This document shows positions 1 to 11,726 of a stretch of DNA of 64,000 bases, piece by piece. Location of the stretch: NCBI GenBank assembly GCA_027579435.1, contig JANBPK010000754.1, positions 83,116-147,115 of the forward strand. The letters run 5' to 3'. How positions within the stretch are numbered: the first letter of the stretch is position 1; every line of letters begins with the position of its first letter. A program made the translations under genes and the position numbers. Under the pieces are notes generated by a model that saw only the letters and a list, made by a program, of their open reading frames with translations, had not been told where the DNA came from and ran no database searches. The DNA comes from Candolleomyces eurysporus. Taxonomy: Eukaryota; Basidiomycota; Agaricomycetes; Agaricales; Psathyrellaceae.

Positions 1-838
1 GAAATCATAGTGACTTGGTTGCAGCCCAGATCGAAAAAGCGTAGCTCCAGGGTGTTTGGTGTCATTGCTCACGGGTCTGGTGTAGATGAACTCGATGTCG
101 ATGTTGAGTGCGGTTTCGGGCGTCAAGAGGTATCCGCATCTGAGGTGGGCGGACCGCGACGGTGCTATGATGGTGACCCTATGGTGACTTTATGACCCTT
201 TCGAAGCATGTAGTAACATTCATCGTGAGTGTGGAAACCAATTGGCCTGGACAAGAAGTCTGACAGTTTCACTTAGCTGTGATGTATTCTGTGAATGATT
301 CTGCGCCCTTGAATCTCACTCGCTTGATCTTCCAGGAATGGATTGTGGATGATTGAACGAACACGAGGACATTAAAATGTAATTCATTCCATGCCGAGGA
401 AAATGACTCCGAATAACTGCAGTCCAACAGCTCCAACTCTCCACGTCATATGTGATGAAAAGGCGTGGAACATTTGCTAGGGTCGCCGAGGCTGGACCTT
501 GCGGGCGCCGCACAAATGAATCGTGAGTCCCTGCATTCGCGCATAAGCAAAGACGCTCTGCTTCAAAGACATCACAGGTGATGCTTCACATGTTGAGTTC
601 GATGTGATCTTCATCTCTTCTCGCGGCACCTGTCATTCGTCGCGCTCCTTCGCTCCATGCAAAGCCGTTGCGGCCTCCACGGCCCTCGAACGTAAGCCTC
701 TTGAACACGGACTACACATCTCTCCGCCTCCATTGCCTTGTATGTTATTTCGATGTACTTCGAATTGGAGTGCCCTGCTGCACTCGTATAAAACAAACGT
801 TGCAAAGCCGGGGAGCCTTACGTTTCATTCACTTCAAG
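1..838. other. Left-edge stretch: possible partial exon and chitinase upstream region
   Basis: No gene is recognised with confidence. The minus strand of about 1-190 holds an open frame running off the left edge, with residues such as TPETALNIDIEFIYTRPVS and a protein-like composition. It has no in-frame ATG, so it could be an internal exon of a gene lying mostly outside the window. The rest, about 200-838, looks non-coding and would contain the promoter and 5' leader of the chitinase gene that starts at 839. Confidence 0.3.
787..793 (+). promoter_or_regulatory. TATA box of the chitinase gene
   Basis: The sequence TATAAAA lies 45 bp before the chitinase ATG at 839. The spacing fits a short fungal 5' leader with transcription starting just after about 815. 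This is a single motif match and the start of transcription is not visible. Confidence 0.5.
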
Positions 839-3800
839 ATGTTGTCCATCTTGACATTCATTCTACTGTTCATAGCACGTATTGCAATCGCTGCTGGTAT
901 TTCCCATTCGTTGACATGTCATGAACTGGCTTACTTACACCTCCTCTCCAGATTGCAAAGTCGCGGTCGTTGGATCTCCCCACAACAGCTGTTGGGATAT
1001 TGCAAATGCCGCCGGCATCTCCGTCTCTAAGCTGCAGTCTTTCAATGGGAAAGTGGACTGTGGGGCACTCATGCCAGGTCGAGANCACCCGCCGCATTTN
1101 GGACCATTTTTTGTGTTGACAAGTTTCGTTTAGGCCAGCGTCTTTGTGTGTCAGCTGGAACTTTGCCAGACATTTCTCCTAAGCCCAAACCCGATGGATC
1201 TTGCGCCACTGTGAGTCCGTCTCCTGAAAGGTTCTNGACGCCGGTNTAATANTTCTTCAGCATAAGGTTGGGGAAGGGGCTCAGTGTNACAAGATCGCCG
1301 AACNATATCACATCACCACTAAAGATATNGAGAAATACAATGAGGACACGTACAAGTGGAAAGGTTGGTTCGTTTTCTTTTGCNGGTCNTAGTCACTCAC
1401 GTATGTACCTTCTCAGGCTGCAATAAACTCCAAGTTGGGGCTCTCATCTGCGTCTCTTCTGGGAAACCTCCGCCCATTCCGTACGTCGAACCCCTTGGGT
1501 CTTTATAACACGCATCANCCTGAACGCTTGAAAGGGTCAACCCAGACCTCCANTGTGGTCCAGAAAGTCCCGGTAACAAGACTTGTCCCTTGAACGTATG
1601 TTGCAGCGCATACGGCTTCTGNGGGCAGACCGAGGAATTCTGTGAGGATGCTCCNGTACGTGGATCATTTCTGCACGAGTAATAGTCCCTCATTTGCGTA
1701 ACCATCAATTAGAACGGCGAACCCTGGTAAGGATGCTTCTGGGTTACTACAGAGAAACCTTACCCTGAACTTCGGCACTAGCCTCTCGAACTGCGGTTAT
1801 CCAAAGTTGAAAACGTGCGGAGGCGGCCAGCTGAAGCGCAAGATCGGCTACTACGCTGGGTGGGCCGCACGTAGGAAATGCCAGAAATTCTCTCCCGACN
1901 ATCTTGACTTGAAAGATTACACGGGCGTCATNTTCTCTTTTGCNACTATCAGCCAGTCTAACAAAATCGGTGCGTGTTNTNTCATATCCGATGACTGGAA
2001 GGTCAGACTGACGATGTCGTTGCAGAGCTTGACTCGAAGGACAAGCCTCTTCTACGGGACCTTGTCGGTCTGAAATCACGATGGCCTTCTCTCGAAGTGA
2101 CGATCGCCATTGGAGGATGGGCGTTCTCGAATGACGATCCTACTCAGCACCTGTTTACAAGAATGATATCAACTAAAGCGAACAGAGGGACATTCATTGA
2201 CTCTGTCAAGAAGTTCCTGGACGAGTACAACCTGGATGGTATTGATATCGATATGGAGTATCCGGCTGCTATGGAGAGGGAGGCGCCGCCATCAGGTATG
2301 GACCCCCTCTCTTTTTCGGTTATAATCCGGTGTTCCTGACAGTTTGACGGTTGCATGCGATAGATACACCCAACCTTACCGCGTTTTTCAAAGAAGCACG
2401 AGCTGCCCTGGGGAAGAAGGTCATATCAGTTGGTAAGTTTCCACAGTTGCCTTTGTTGGCAAAGTGTTAAAATGATCGAACACAGCGACCCCTGCTGGCT
2501 ATTGGTTCCTTCGTGGCTTCGCAATCGACAAGATCGCCAAAGATGTGACGTATATCAACATGATGTGTAAGTTGTCGTACTAGTCNATCTGACCCGATTG
2601 TTTGCCGTCCTTGCTGATATTTGCTTGNGTCAAACACAGCGTACGACTATCACGGTCCTTGGGATCTGAAGGTNCAAGGAGAAGATGGAATCTCGAAACC
2701 GCACACATCTTCCCAGGACATTATGGATAGCATCAGACTATACACTCGNGCAGGCGTCGATTTNGATAAGAGTAAGTGGGNGCACGTAGCGTTNAGNNAC
2801 AAANTTTGTTGACAGGTTTACGATCGTAAAGTCAATCTTGGACTCGCCTGGTANGGTAGAACATATGCCGTCGGNGGGTGCAAGGGCACCAAATGCAAGG
2901 TATGAATTTATGCTCGTTTGTCTCCTTGATGTGTGACGCTGANGAACCTGATGCTATAGATGTCTGGTGGAGGAAAGCCTGGCCCCTGTACCGGCGAATC
3001 CAGCATCAAGTCACAGACTGAGATCTGGAACGAGCTGAAGAAGGCCAATATCAAGCCCAACTATGAGTCGAAGACTCATACCTATTGGTATAACAAGGTT
3101 CGTCCGTTTCACGTTATAGTACCTNCNCTAACGCGACCTTTTTGNTACCATTAGGACAGCGACTTTATCACGTTCGATGACGAGCGGTCATGGGAGTGAG
3201 TTACGGGATNTCTTGCAATTGATTCAAAAGCTGACAAGGATCGTCGAACCTTTAAGCTACAAGACGGACATGGCCTCAAGATACTGTTTCGGAGGAACTT
3301 TCGTCTGGTTTGTCCTCATCCTGTCTTGATTTATGGCCCTTCCCATTGACTTGNACCCAATAGGTCGCTCGATCAAGGAAAGCCCGCTGAGTCAGTTTNC
3401 AATGCGTCTCGAGTTCCACTTGGTTGTAAACTCATGGCTCTCCTTCTAGCCCCGTCCCGCCCGATCCCCCGGTTCGCATNGGATGCGTCCATAAAATGCC
3501 CGACGANGACACTCTCAATGACTGTGTGGTATGTCTTCNNNCTTCCCTGCTCTNATTGATCTAGTCTTATTTGGCTATAGAAAATGGTCAATGATATCTT
3601 TGACACGTACGAATNTCNTNTNCTCCATGTTTTCANTCAACAGGCTGAACCATTCATCGTCCTCTCTCAGGAACCAGGTGTGTATGCTTAGTATCACACG
3701 ATGATTGCGGATGCTAACTTCGCGCTCCAGTATGTCTGCAAAGTCTCTCGGATTTGCTGCTTAAGTCTAACANAACCCAAGGTACAACCTCAATGGAACT

Positions 3801-5296
3801 GANAAGTGTATGGCCACCGCAATGGCACTTCGACCGTTCCCTTGCCACAATGACTGTTGCTTGTANGTTTTCCAAACAGTTTACCTTTGNNTTGNCATAC
3901 TGACGATGGGNGTAGATACCTTGGGTACGTCGATTNTTCCACAGGTTNCTGGGATGAGTCCCTCATGTATCCAGACTGCGAGAGTTCAAGGATATGCAAA
4001 TTCGCGCGAAGGAGGTGAAGGTACGTGTGACGTTCTCGTGNTATCTACTCCCTCGAGCTCATTGCCCTTCACCACTTCAGGCCGCCGCGCTATCGATTCT
4101 CGAGACCTGCCATGGTGTTGGACGCTCCGAACGNGCTGGGGCCACNATGCAAATGACNGCTTCTCCGGCGCTGCCCTTGGTTGANCTGGTTCCCAGGATT
4201 ATCGCGACATGGACCAGNATAGCGTGGCTTGGAATTGCGTGAGTATATACACTTGTGAATGCCACCATANGTCNCTTCTAACGTNTAGAGCAGGTCGGTA
4301 ATCATCGGTGGATTGGCTCTTGCACTNTCGACNATCTTCAAGAATTGGGACGATGACGCGGTNNGCATCCATCAGCATGTGCNCNGTATNGCTCGATGTA
4401 TTCTTACTNATCCTTGCCNCGCATTGCGTATNAGGAACGAGGTGAATTTGTCCTGAAAACGGTGGCACAGACGCGGGAGGATTATCCTGAATTCAATGTT
4501 ATCATCGCGCACTCTGATCACACGCCTAGCTTTGAGGAACCTTGCTACCATCGTCATGTTGAATTCGATAGGCCGTTCCCTCATGGAACTTATGGGTGAG
4601 TTTCATGAACGTCGACTGCTTATCCNCTCTGTTTCGATGNTTGACCACCGTTTGTAGGTACGAGATCTATCTGGCACGACGAGGTACGTACANACANTTG
4701 TCTTTCCTGANATTCTGCTGACATGTCTGCTATTNCCTCTANCGTGNACGCAGGCGATTTCCTGTTGGAAGGAGATGGCGGNTACATCAACGTGAGTTTA
4801 TGCTTTCGCTCCATCGCTGGGTGGGCTTACNTTNATNCATATCTTCAACAGTGGGCTTGGAGTGGCGTCATTACNGCGTGAGTGGATGAATACCTCTCGC
4901 GGTTCCCTAAAACGACCTATTACTGATTCTTTGTACTGCAGGGATCCTGACAATGAAAAGGACCTGACCGTCAACCCTCCCGGTGCCGCGTACGGCCAAG
5001 CAGCCCCAGTTCAGGGCAAGTATGTCGAGGACGGGGAGCTTAAGAATGTCGAGCTCGTTGTGACCCTCGGGTAAGCTTCGACTGACTGTCTCTTCGTTAC
5101 GCCNAGTGAACTGACNNGTCTCNNNNNGTGCAGGGATCGATCTGGATGTGCTTCATCCTTTGGCGTCAATCTCGGAGATCCGAAGCCCCATGTTAGGTGC
5201 ACCGATATCATGGATGAGGAGGAGCNACGAACNGCTCAGGTCGATGATGATGTTTTGCGAGATGCNAGCCAGAAGCCTTTCAAGGATGAGCTGTGA
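839..5296 (+). CDS. Secreted LysM-LysM-CBM18-GH18 chitinase with C-terminal KDEL
   Basis: A multi-exon chitinase of the large fungal subgroup C type. Exon 1 (839-896) encodes a signal peptide (MLSILTFILLFIARIAIAA). Two LysM modules follow (about 952-1200 and 1260-1490), then a hevein-like CBM18 with the Cys spacing CPLNVCCSAYGFCGQ (about 1555-1655). The GH18 barrel begins near 1830 (KIGYYAGWAARRKCQKFSP). It carries the family catalytic motif DGIDIDMEYP, with the proton-donor Glu codon at 2256-2258, and later NMMSYDYHGPWD, LGLAWYGRTY and the FGGTFVWSLD end strand. It should cleave chitin; LysM and CBM18 would anchor it to chitin. A long C-terminal part (to 5296) matches that of killer-toxin-like chitinases in general layout. 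The last residues read QKPFKDEL followed by TGA. More than a dozen small introns and many N bases make exact exon limits uncertain. Confidence 0.85.
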
Positions 5297-5876
5297 AGGT
5301 GTTCACCTAATCGNTGTTGAATNGAATTTTCATTCCCTGTACTTNTATTNAGTAAATGAATCGACTTTNATATTNCTTCGAAACGAAGAGATGGCTCTAG
5401 NNCGNGATGAAGAATCTTGGCTCTGCAGATCTCTACCACACCCTTTCCACCTGCCAATCTCCAGACGACTTCTAAATGAAGGGTATCACCTCTGACANTC
5501 TACTCGGAACTTCATATCGACTTGACACGACTGATCCGGTACTTGAATACACGGGAGGATCTCGTTGCATTTCACACTTGAATTCGCTGCATCTGATGAC
5601 GGACTTGGTCGTGGCCGTCGTGTGACTAGAAATGAAAACCGGTGGTNTGCCTCATGTTGGACATATCATAAANGTGCCTCATGGCCTTTCACCGCTGCCA
5701 TGCAGCAGTGTCATGNAATTGGACGCCGGAGNTATGCTCGAGGCTCGGGCGCTATTATACCGCATGGATTCGGGCTCAGCCGAAACTCCGCCCGAAGATT
5801 TTGTAATCGGAACCCGCGCCAAATATCAGCGCAAATCTCTTTNCTTTTCCTCANCGNCGTCGTCGTCGTCGCCGAT
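5297..5876. other. Intergenic region between chitinase and NAP1
   Basis: About 580 bp separates the chitinase stop from the NAP1 start. It contains several N bases and no convincing exon. It must hold the chitinase 3' end and the NAP1 promoter and leader, including a CGTCGTCGTCGTCG run just before the NAP1 ATG. Confidence 0.4.
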
Positions 5877-7357
5877 ATGTCGTCNAACCTGAACATCAAT
5901 GCAGGCGGTGACCTGACAGCGCCGACGCCTCAAAACACGCCTTTGAACCAGGCCCCCATTTCCTTGGGTCTCTCAAGACCGACCGTCCCTGACATCTCTG
6001 AAGATAACGAGGACGATGGCGAGGTAAACGAGGGAGATCTGAATGAGATTAAAGCTCATCTACTCCCTATGGTTCAGGGAAAACTCGCCGGACTCGTCGG
6101 AAGGTCTTCTGGCTACATCGAAAGTCTTCCCGACGAGGTCAAGGCCAACATCGAGGGCTTGGTTGGCCTTCAGACGAAGCAAAACGAACTCCAGAACCAG
6201 TACAAGCTGGAGTGTTTGGAACTCGAGAAGAAGGTGCGTGGTCGAGCTTTNGAGGGGATTCTGGCGTCTGACTGTTTGCTAGTACCTTGGCTTGTCCCAA
6301 CCCTTGTACGAGCGACGAAAAGCCATTATCTCAGGCTCCAAGCCTGCGACAAAGGAGGAGGTCGACCTTGGCGAAAAGTCCCACCTCAAGGANGAAGATG
6401 ANTACACTCCTCTGCCCAAGGNCGTCGAAGCCTCTTCGTCTGGAATTCCCGAATTCTGGCTCACTGCCCTGCGAAACCATCCCGGCATTGGCGACCTGAT
6501 CACCGATCGCGACGCTGATTGTCTGAAGACCCTCACCGATATCCAGATTGAGTACATCACCGATTCAAACGCTCCCACCGAAGATACCAAGGGCAAGCCT
6601 GGCTTCAAGATTCTCTTCCATTTCAGCCCCAACGACTACTTTGAAAACGCGGTCCTCACAAAGACCTACATCTACCAGGCNGAGGTCAGCTTCACTGGCG
6701 ATTTCGTGTATGATCGCGCTATCGGCACGGAGATCAAGTGGAAGGAGGATAAGGACCTCACCACCGAGTTTGAGATCAAGAAGCAGCGTAACAAGAGTGA
6801 GTGTTGTAGTTGTTTTCGAAGCGTAATCTAACTATTTCGCCAGCTACCAACCGAACTCGTCTTGTCCGCAAGGCCAAGCCTGCTGACTCCTTCTTCAACT
6901 TCTTCTCCCCGCCCGTTCCTCCTACTCCTGAACAGATAGAGGAAGGTGACTTTGAGGAGGAGGAGCTCGAAGAAATTGAGGACAAGCTTGAGATTGATTA
7001 CCAGATCGGTGAAGATTTCAAGGAAAAGGTGCGTTCGGTTCTCTTAGCAACTACTTCATTCACTCTCAACTCACTCCGTCTCTAGGTCGTCCCCCATGCT
7101 ATCGACTACTTTACCGGCAAGGCACTCGAGTACGAGTTCGAAGATGACGAAGACGACTATGATTTGGATGACGAGGACGATGAGGAAGGTGATGACGATG
7201 AGGATGATGTATGTAGGCATCGTTTCCGTCTTGGCTTCCTCCATCGACTGACATTTCCCTCTTGAATCAGGATTCTGAGGACGATGCGCCACCCCGCCGA
7301 AAGAAGGGGTCTGCNGCTGGTGGTCAGGTAAACCCTGAGGAGTGCAAACAACAGTAA
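5877..7357 (+). CDS. NAP1: Nucleosome assembly protein NAP1 (histone chaperone)
   Basis: Histone H2A-H2B chaperone that shuttles between cytoplasm and nucleus. Five exons are joined by introns at 6234-6282, 6797-6843, 7029-7085 and 7209-7270, all GT-AG and 47-62 bp. The protein of about 390 residues has the long dimerisation helix ([19 protein letters not shown]), the core [15 protein letters not shown] and the beta region [18 protein letters not shown]. Then come SFFNFFSPP, the [20 protein letters not shown] segment and a very acidic tail (runs of Asp/Glu), ending in PEECKQQ. This order and length match fungal NAP1. The start was chosen at 5877 because translation then opens with a short acidic leader typical of the family. 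Nothing is broken; a few N bases fall in frame. Confidence 0.95.
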
Positions 7358-10291
7358 CTCAAACGACCCCACATCCCNCTCCGACTTCCAACTACATCAC
7401 TNNCATTGGCGCGAGCACGAACGCTCCCTATTATGCCCTGAGCTTCTCTTCCCTGTCCCTTTGTACATATGCTTCCTCTGCTTCTCAGTTGTCTTGGATG
7501 ATGGGTAGATAGTTCTTTTCTAAGCTAAACCTAAAATGCCGCTAATCGTGTACAGTCACCGTGTGATCATTGGTCCCGTTGCAATGCTTCATTTGGTTTT
7601 GTTCNTTCATTNCAACCATTGGCGCTGGTGAAGCATTTGTTACCCTCGTCGTGTTTTTCCTGCACAGTAGTACTCAAGTTGTATAGATAGCGAGGTCTTT
7701 CCGCAATCATTGCCGTTTGCTGACAATCTGAGTACCTGAGTTGCATTAATGCATGTTTTACTCNAACATTAACCGTGAATTGATNTAGAAGGGGAAGAAA
7801 GCANTGGATAGAATGTCGAGTTCCTTCGTTTCTTCGCTCAAGTCTGGTAGTACTAGGCTTGTATCAGGACTGTCATCCAGCTAGCAAGTATAGATGAAGC
7901 CTACCAGCTAAATCAGTTTTGCAGGGAGGAACCTGTCAAGCTTGGGCACAGAATTAGGGAACATATCTCNNGCATACTCTCCAGAGAGGTCCCTTCGTCC
8001 CTTTGGACTACCTGGCTCGATACGCTGGATGAATCTTTCTTCAAGGTTTGAACGATACCGTCCGGAATACCCGGTGGTGGAGTCCAGGGGTAGATAACGT
8101 CATGTGTGCCAGGGCAAGCCTTGTTGAGGAGTTCGGTTAACCGATAACAGCAGTAGCAATATCGACGACCAGAGGCCAAGGGGACGGCCTGGTGAGAATG
8201 CTTGTGTCATGGGCATGGTTTTTAGAGATGAAAAATGGGCTTAAGAACGAGGGACAACAGTGAGGGGCAAGAATGTGAGGTGCTGATTCGACAGGGAAAG
8301 TCGCAAAGAACTGACTACGAGGTATATGTANGGAGCTCCAANNATCCGGAGCTTGNCNNGCNNACGGACTTGCGCACGGGATGACNGACTTTACGGTCAC
8401 AAAGTGGCAGTGAGACTTATNGAGAAGAAAACCGCACAATGTCGTTGTACCTGCTGGCCCGTTTCACTGGTAATGTCCGCGACGTCGCCATCAGGAGGAA
8501 GGATTGGANTCCTTNCCGTCAGTCAAGATNNCTGGNAAAGATCCGACTGAGAAAGCCATACCCNCAAACGATGNGCCCTTCCGAGTCCCTGAAATGAGGA
8601 CACATATTTCTANAATNTGGTTGATTCCTCACCCGGGGAGGGTTGATAGATCTTCTTGACCAGAAATTCNGATGTGAAACGATATCAAAACTTATGCAGA
8701 GGGCGTCGGCGACGGCGAGCATGGCAATGGTCTATACCTCCTCCTTGACCGTTGNTTTAATAACCGGCCCTTTGTCGATTAGATGACACTAGACGGTGGA
8801 GTACTGATCCTCGTGAAGGAGGGAAAACAGATTCACTACGCTGCTGGCATCCACAAGGTCAATTTCAGAAGATGTTATATCAGGGTCGATGGTTTAAACT
8901 TCGGCTAGGGATGGCGGGGAGGCCAGGAAATTGCCAGTGCCAGCGGGTCACGACGTCGACTCCAGATTTGGTGACGACCTACATGCGAACCGCTAATTTG
9001 GCGTATCAGCGACGCAAAATGAGACGTGCTTNTTGTCTTCCTNTTGATNCAGTTNTTCGACCAGTTGTTCAGTAGCTCGAGCAACTGGCTAGTNTGAATC
9101 TTCCGCTCGATTAATGCTCTACCAGAGACCAATTCCCAAATTTNNACATGCTAGNTCAGACGTAAGTGTTTNTTCAGCCCGCTAAGATGGCTCTTNCTGA
9201 CTCAGAGCNGGGCTCCAAGCGCATAGTTTCTGTCCCTTCGTAGTGATNGGAGGCGGCCAGATATATGTTGAGAGCATTTGGTCCCNGGCCCTGCTCTTCA
9301 NCCNAGCNGGGNGAGGTCNNNNTCAGCANTNTTANCAGGGNATTTNGATCAGNAAGGTCTCATCGCGTTTGTCCTCTAATATGTTATGTGNANGCCTCCC
9401 GGGGATTCTTGGCCAGCGAGGATNGTTGTCAAGACTCGGATACACTGGTGGAGGGAGGNCNGNGAAAAACGAAATCACAAATTTGCACTNAGCGGGCGAG
9501 TNTATGCTGACGTTCTGGTGGTGGAACGGAAGCAAGAGGCAGGGAGATTTAGGCTCAGGCGTGGAGGCAGGGCGCGTACACATACGCAAAGATGNGTGCA
9601 TCGTCCGATCGCTCCAAGGGATTGGGCTAACTTGTCATACGATTCACCGGTCCGTACGCTACGCTTTACTCTAATTAATCTACGCAAGAAACCAACCTGA
9701 CTTGGATCTCATCACATTGCGTGGGAGGCATGGTAAGTTGCCACCACAATGGATCCAGTTCAGCCGATGCAGTGGTTTTGGTGCAAAAACCATCGCCAAG
9801 CGAGTGTACCTAAAAAGGGAAGAAGCTGCACTTGTGGCGCAGAAGGAGGGACGACAATTAATGTCTTTGGTGCACCACGATAATTACCGTCTTTTGGTGC
9901 ACCAAAATCACAGCACCAGGTGTCCAGTTACCGCAGGCACCCATGCAACAAGGCTCATGAACCACCTTCCGTTGGCGCTAAAAATGAACCCTGGCCTCGA
10001 CGAGCTCTACGCACAGACATTGGCGCGCTTTGCGCGGCTGCAGGGAGTTCTTTACTAGCGCTTCAGCTAAGTTTCGATGAGCTTGGAGTTGAATCGTAGA
10101 ATTTCATCTGCGCTGTGGGTTTCACTCCTCTACAGCGCTTCGCTCATTACCGATATAGAGCAAAGGCACAGCCGGTAGAATTCGAATGATACGCGTAGCA
10201 CACAATGAGCTCCATTATACAGGTATACTAAGGATTACACAGCGCACGAGTTGAACAACCGTACCATTATAAAAGCGAGAAACTGAGTACA
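7358..10291. other. N-rich stretch without a convincing intact gene
   Basis: The first 400 bp or so is likely the NAP1 3' region. About 7.9-9.7 kb carries many N bases and only short open frames on both strands. The only part with a hint of protein homology is the possible amidase remnant listed separately. Around 9835-9920 the words TTTGGTGCACC and TGCACC recur, without forming a regular array. A gene may be hidden by the poor base quality. Confidence 0.4.
7913..8439 (-). pseudogene. Possible remnant of a fungal amidase (amidase-signature) gene
   Basis: On the minus strand near 8150-8060 the residues LLNKACPGTHDVIYPWTPPP resemble the segment of fungal acetamidase-like enzymes in which an 'A..L..AGHEVIPWTPP' motif follows the central domain. 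A second piece near 8870-8800 (SSEIDLVDASSVVNLFSLL) could be the N-terminal helix region of the same family. The two pieces lie closer together than in an intact enzyme, stop codons and N bases intervene, and the Gly/Ser-rich amidase signature was not found. If real, this is a decayed gene. The call rests on short motifs remembered from the family and may be wrong. Confidence 0.2.
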
Positions 10292-11726
10292 TCATGCTCC
10301 CGTCCCCAGGATCAACGGAAGGGAGATCACGCCTTCCTCGCAGGACCCTTTGCTTGTGCCACNGGGGGGTTTAGGAGAAGCAGGTGGACTGATCTTGCCA
10401 GCGGGCTTGGGAGAAGAGGGTGGGCTGATCTTGCCGGGGGGCTTAGAAGCGGGTGGAATAATCTTGCCAGCAGTCTTGGGAGAAGGAGGTGGACTGCTCT
10501 TGCCAGGGGATTTGGGAGCAGAAGTGGTCCCGCCGGTGTTAGAAGAAGAGGGGCCTGCGGCGGTCTGCTGCTCCTTGCCATTCATGAGAGCGGCAAAATT
10601 TGGGTTCCCGTCCTGGGTCTTGGCGTACATGTCCGATGTCAACGCGCCCTTTTTGGGCACATGGTCGCAATGGATCTTGATTGTGTCTTTATACGCGAGG
10701 TATTTGTTCAAAACCTCTTGGCGAACGATGGCGTATTGCCAAAAATATGGTGTCAGTTCGGCGTCTGATTAAAGTAGTAATGAACCACCAAATAACGGAG
10801 AGCACAGTAAGAGCAAGCATACCTTCTGAGGCTTGCATCGGGCTGAAGCACGGGTTATTGTTAGCATTGGGTTTAAAAAATCTGGAAGGGGGAAAGTGTC
10901 TACCCAGAAAGCACATCTTGGTCCTTGCATAACNGATCCACCGCCTGTATCACTTGGAGTTAATCGACAGGCATTGGCCGCAGCTCAAACGATTGGCATA
11001 CCGTCTTATCAGAATTGGTTTGCTCTTCGAGAGTTGTTACACGAGACCTGACTCTGGTTTCTCCGCGTCAACAGGATACTAAGAGAAGTCCAGAGTCGGT
11101 TAATACTTACTCTTGACCCGGATTCCATTCAAACTCTAAAGCGTATATCATTCAACATGTTGTGGAAGTTGGAAGACAAAAATTCGTGAACANAACGTGA
11201 ACTCACTTAGAACATGGGCCACTCGAGCTTCAGCTAGGATCCTCGTGTCGGTGCCCAACTTTACGTCCCCCCAACATACGAATTGGGCGGCGGCCATGGC
11301 GCTATCGGTCAAGTAAAATCCTCCATCGCTGCCTTTTGCAATGAATGAGAAAGATATAAGCCACTTTTGGAAAGAAAGCTTGGAACCGCGAGCGTACCCT
11401 GGTCGTTGCAATGTAAATCTCCGATCTCGTAAGTCATGGAAAGGAGTGGTGCTTTCCGAACACTCTCAGAATGTCCAGCCGTAGTACCGTGAAAGAGGAA
11501 ACTGTGCTGGTTCGGTAGGGGGTGTTGAAGAGCTGTTTCCGTACGCCGATAGATATCAAGAAACTAAAAAAGGTAAAGANCAATCCTTGGTACGCAAATG
11601 CCCGATGAGTTAGACACATACTTCTGGAGGCTGAACGGGTAACGCCTCGACGGTTGTAATGCTAAGTATGGCTACCAGACCTGCCAGTAGATACATAGGC
11701 GAATGTTTGCTCGAGAAAGCGTGCAT
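10292..11726 (-). CDS. Small secreted protein with Pro/Lys/Ser repeat tail
   Basis: No named family recognised. Exon 1 starts at 11726 and encodes a signal-peptide-like N-terminus (MYLLAGLVAILSITTVEALP) before a GT donor at 11621. Middle exons give MTYEIGDLHCNDQ, then GSDGGFYLTDSAMAAAQFVC and a helix ending EARVAHVL. The last exon encodes a charged segment with a Cys (IKIHCDHVPKKG), then a low-complexity tail with repeated units of the form SPPxSPKPxGKI, and the stop at 10292. The gene has about six exons with short introns and one N in the tail. The tail resembles cell-wall-associated linkers, so an extracellular role is likely, but no activity can be assigned. Cys residues are few. Exon limits in 10720-11200 are tentative. 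Confidence 0.55.

Noticed and set aside
839..5296. Calling the chitinase a killer-toxin subunit.
   Set aside because: The architecture is shared with killer-toxin alpha subunits, but it is also the common layout of subgroup C fungal chitinases, and no partner subunit or plasmid context is present.
9835..9920. Repeated GGTGCACC words.
   Set aside because: Few copies and irregular spacing; not a defined repeat or array.
10350..10772. Long plus-strand open frame rich in Gly and Leu.
   Set aside because: It is the antisense of the Pro/Lys-repeat exon; the minus-strand reading has a signal peptide and splice sites.
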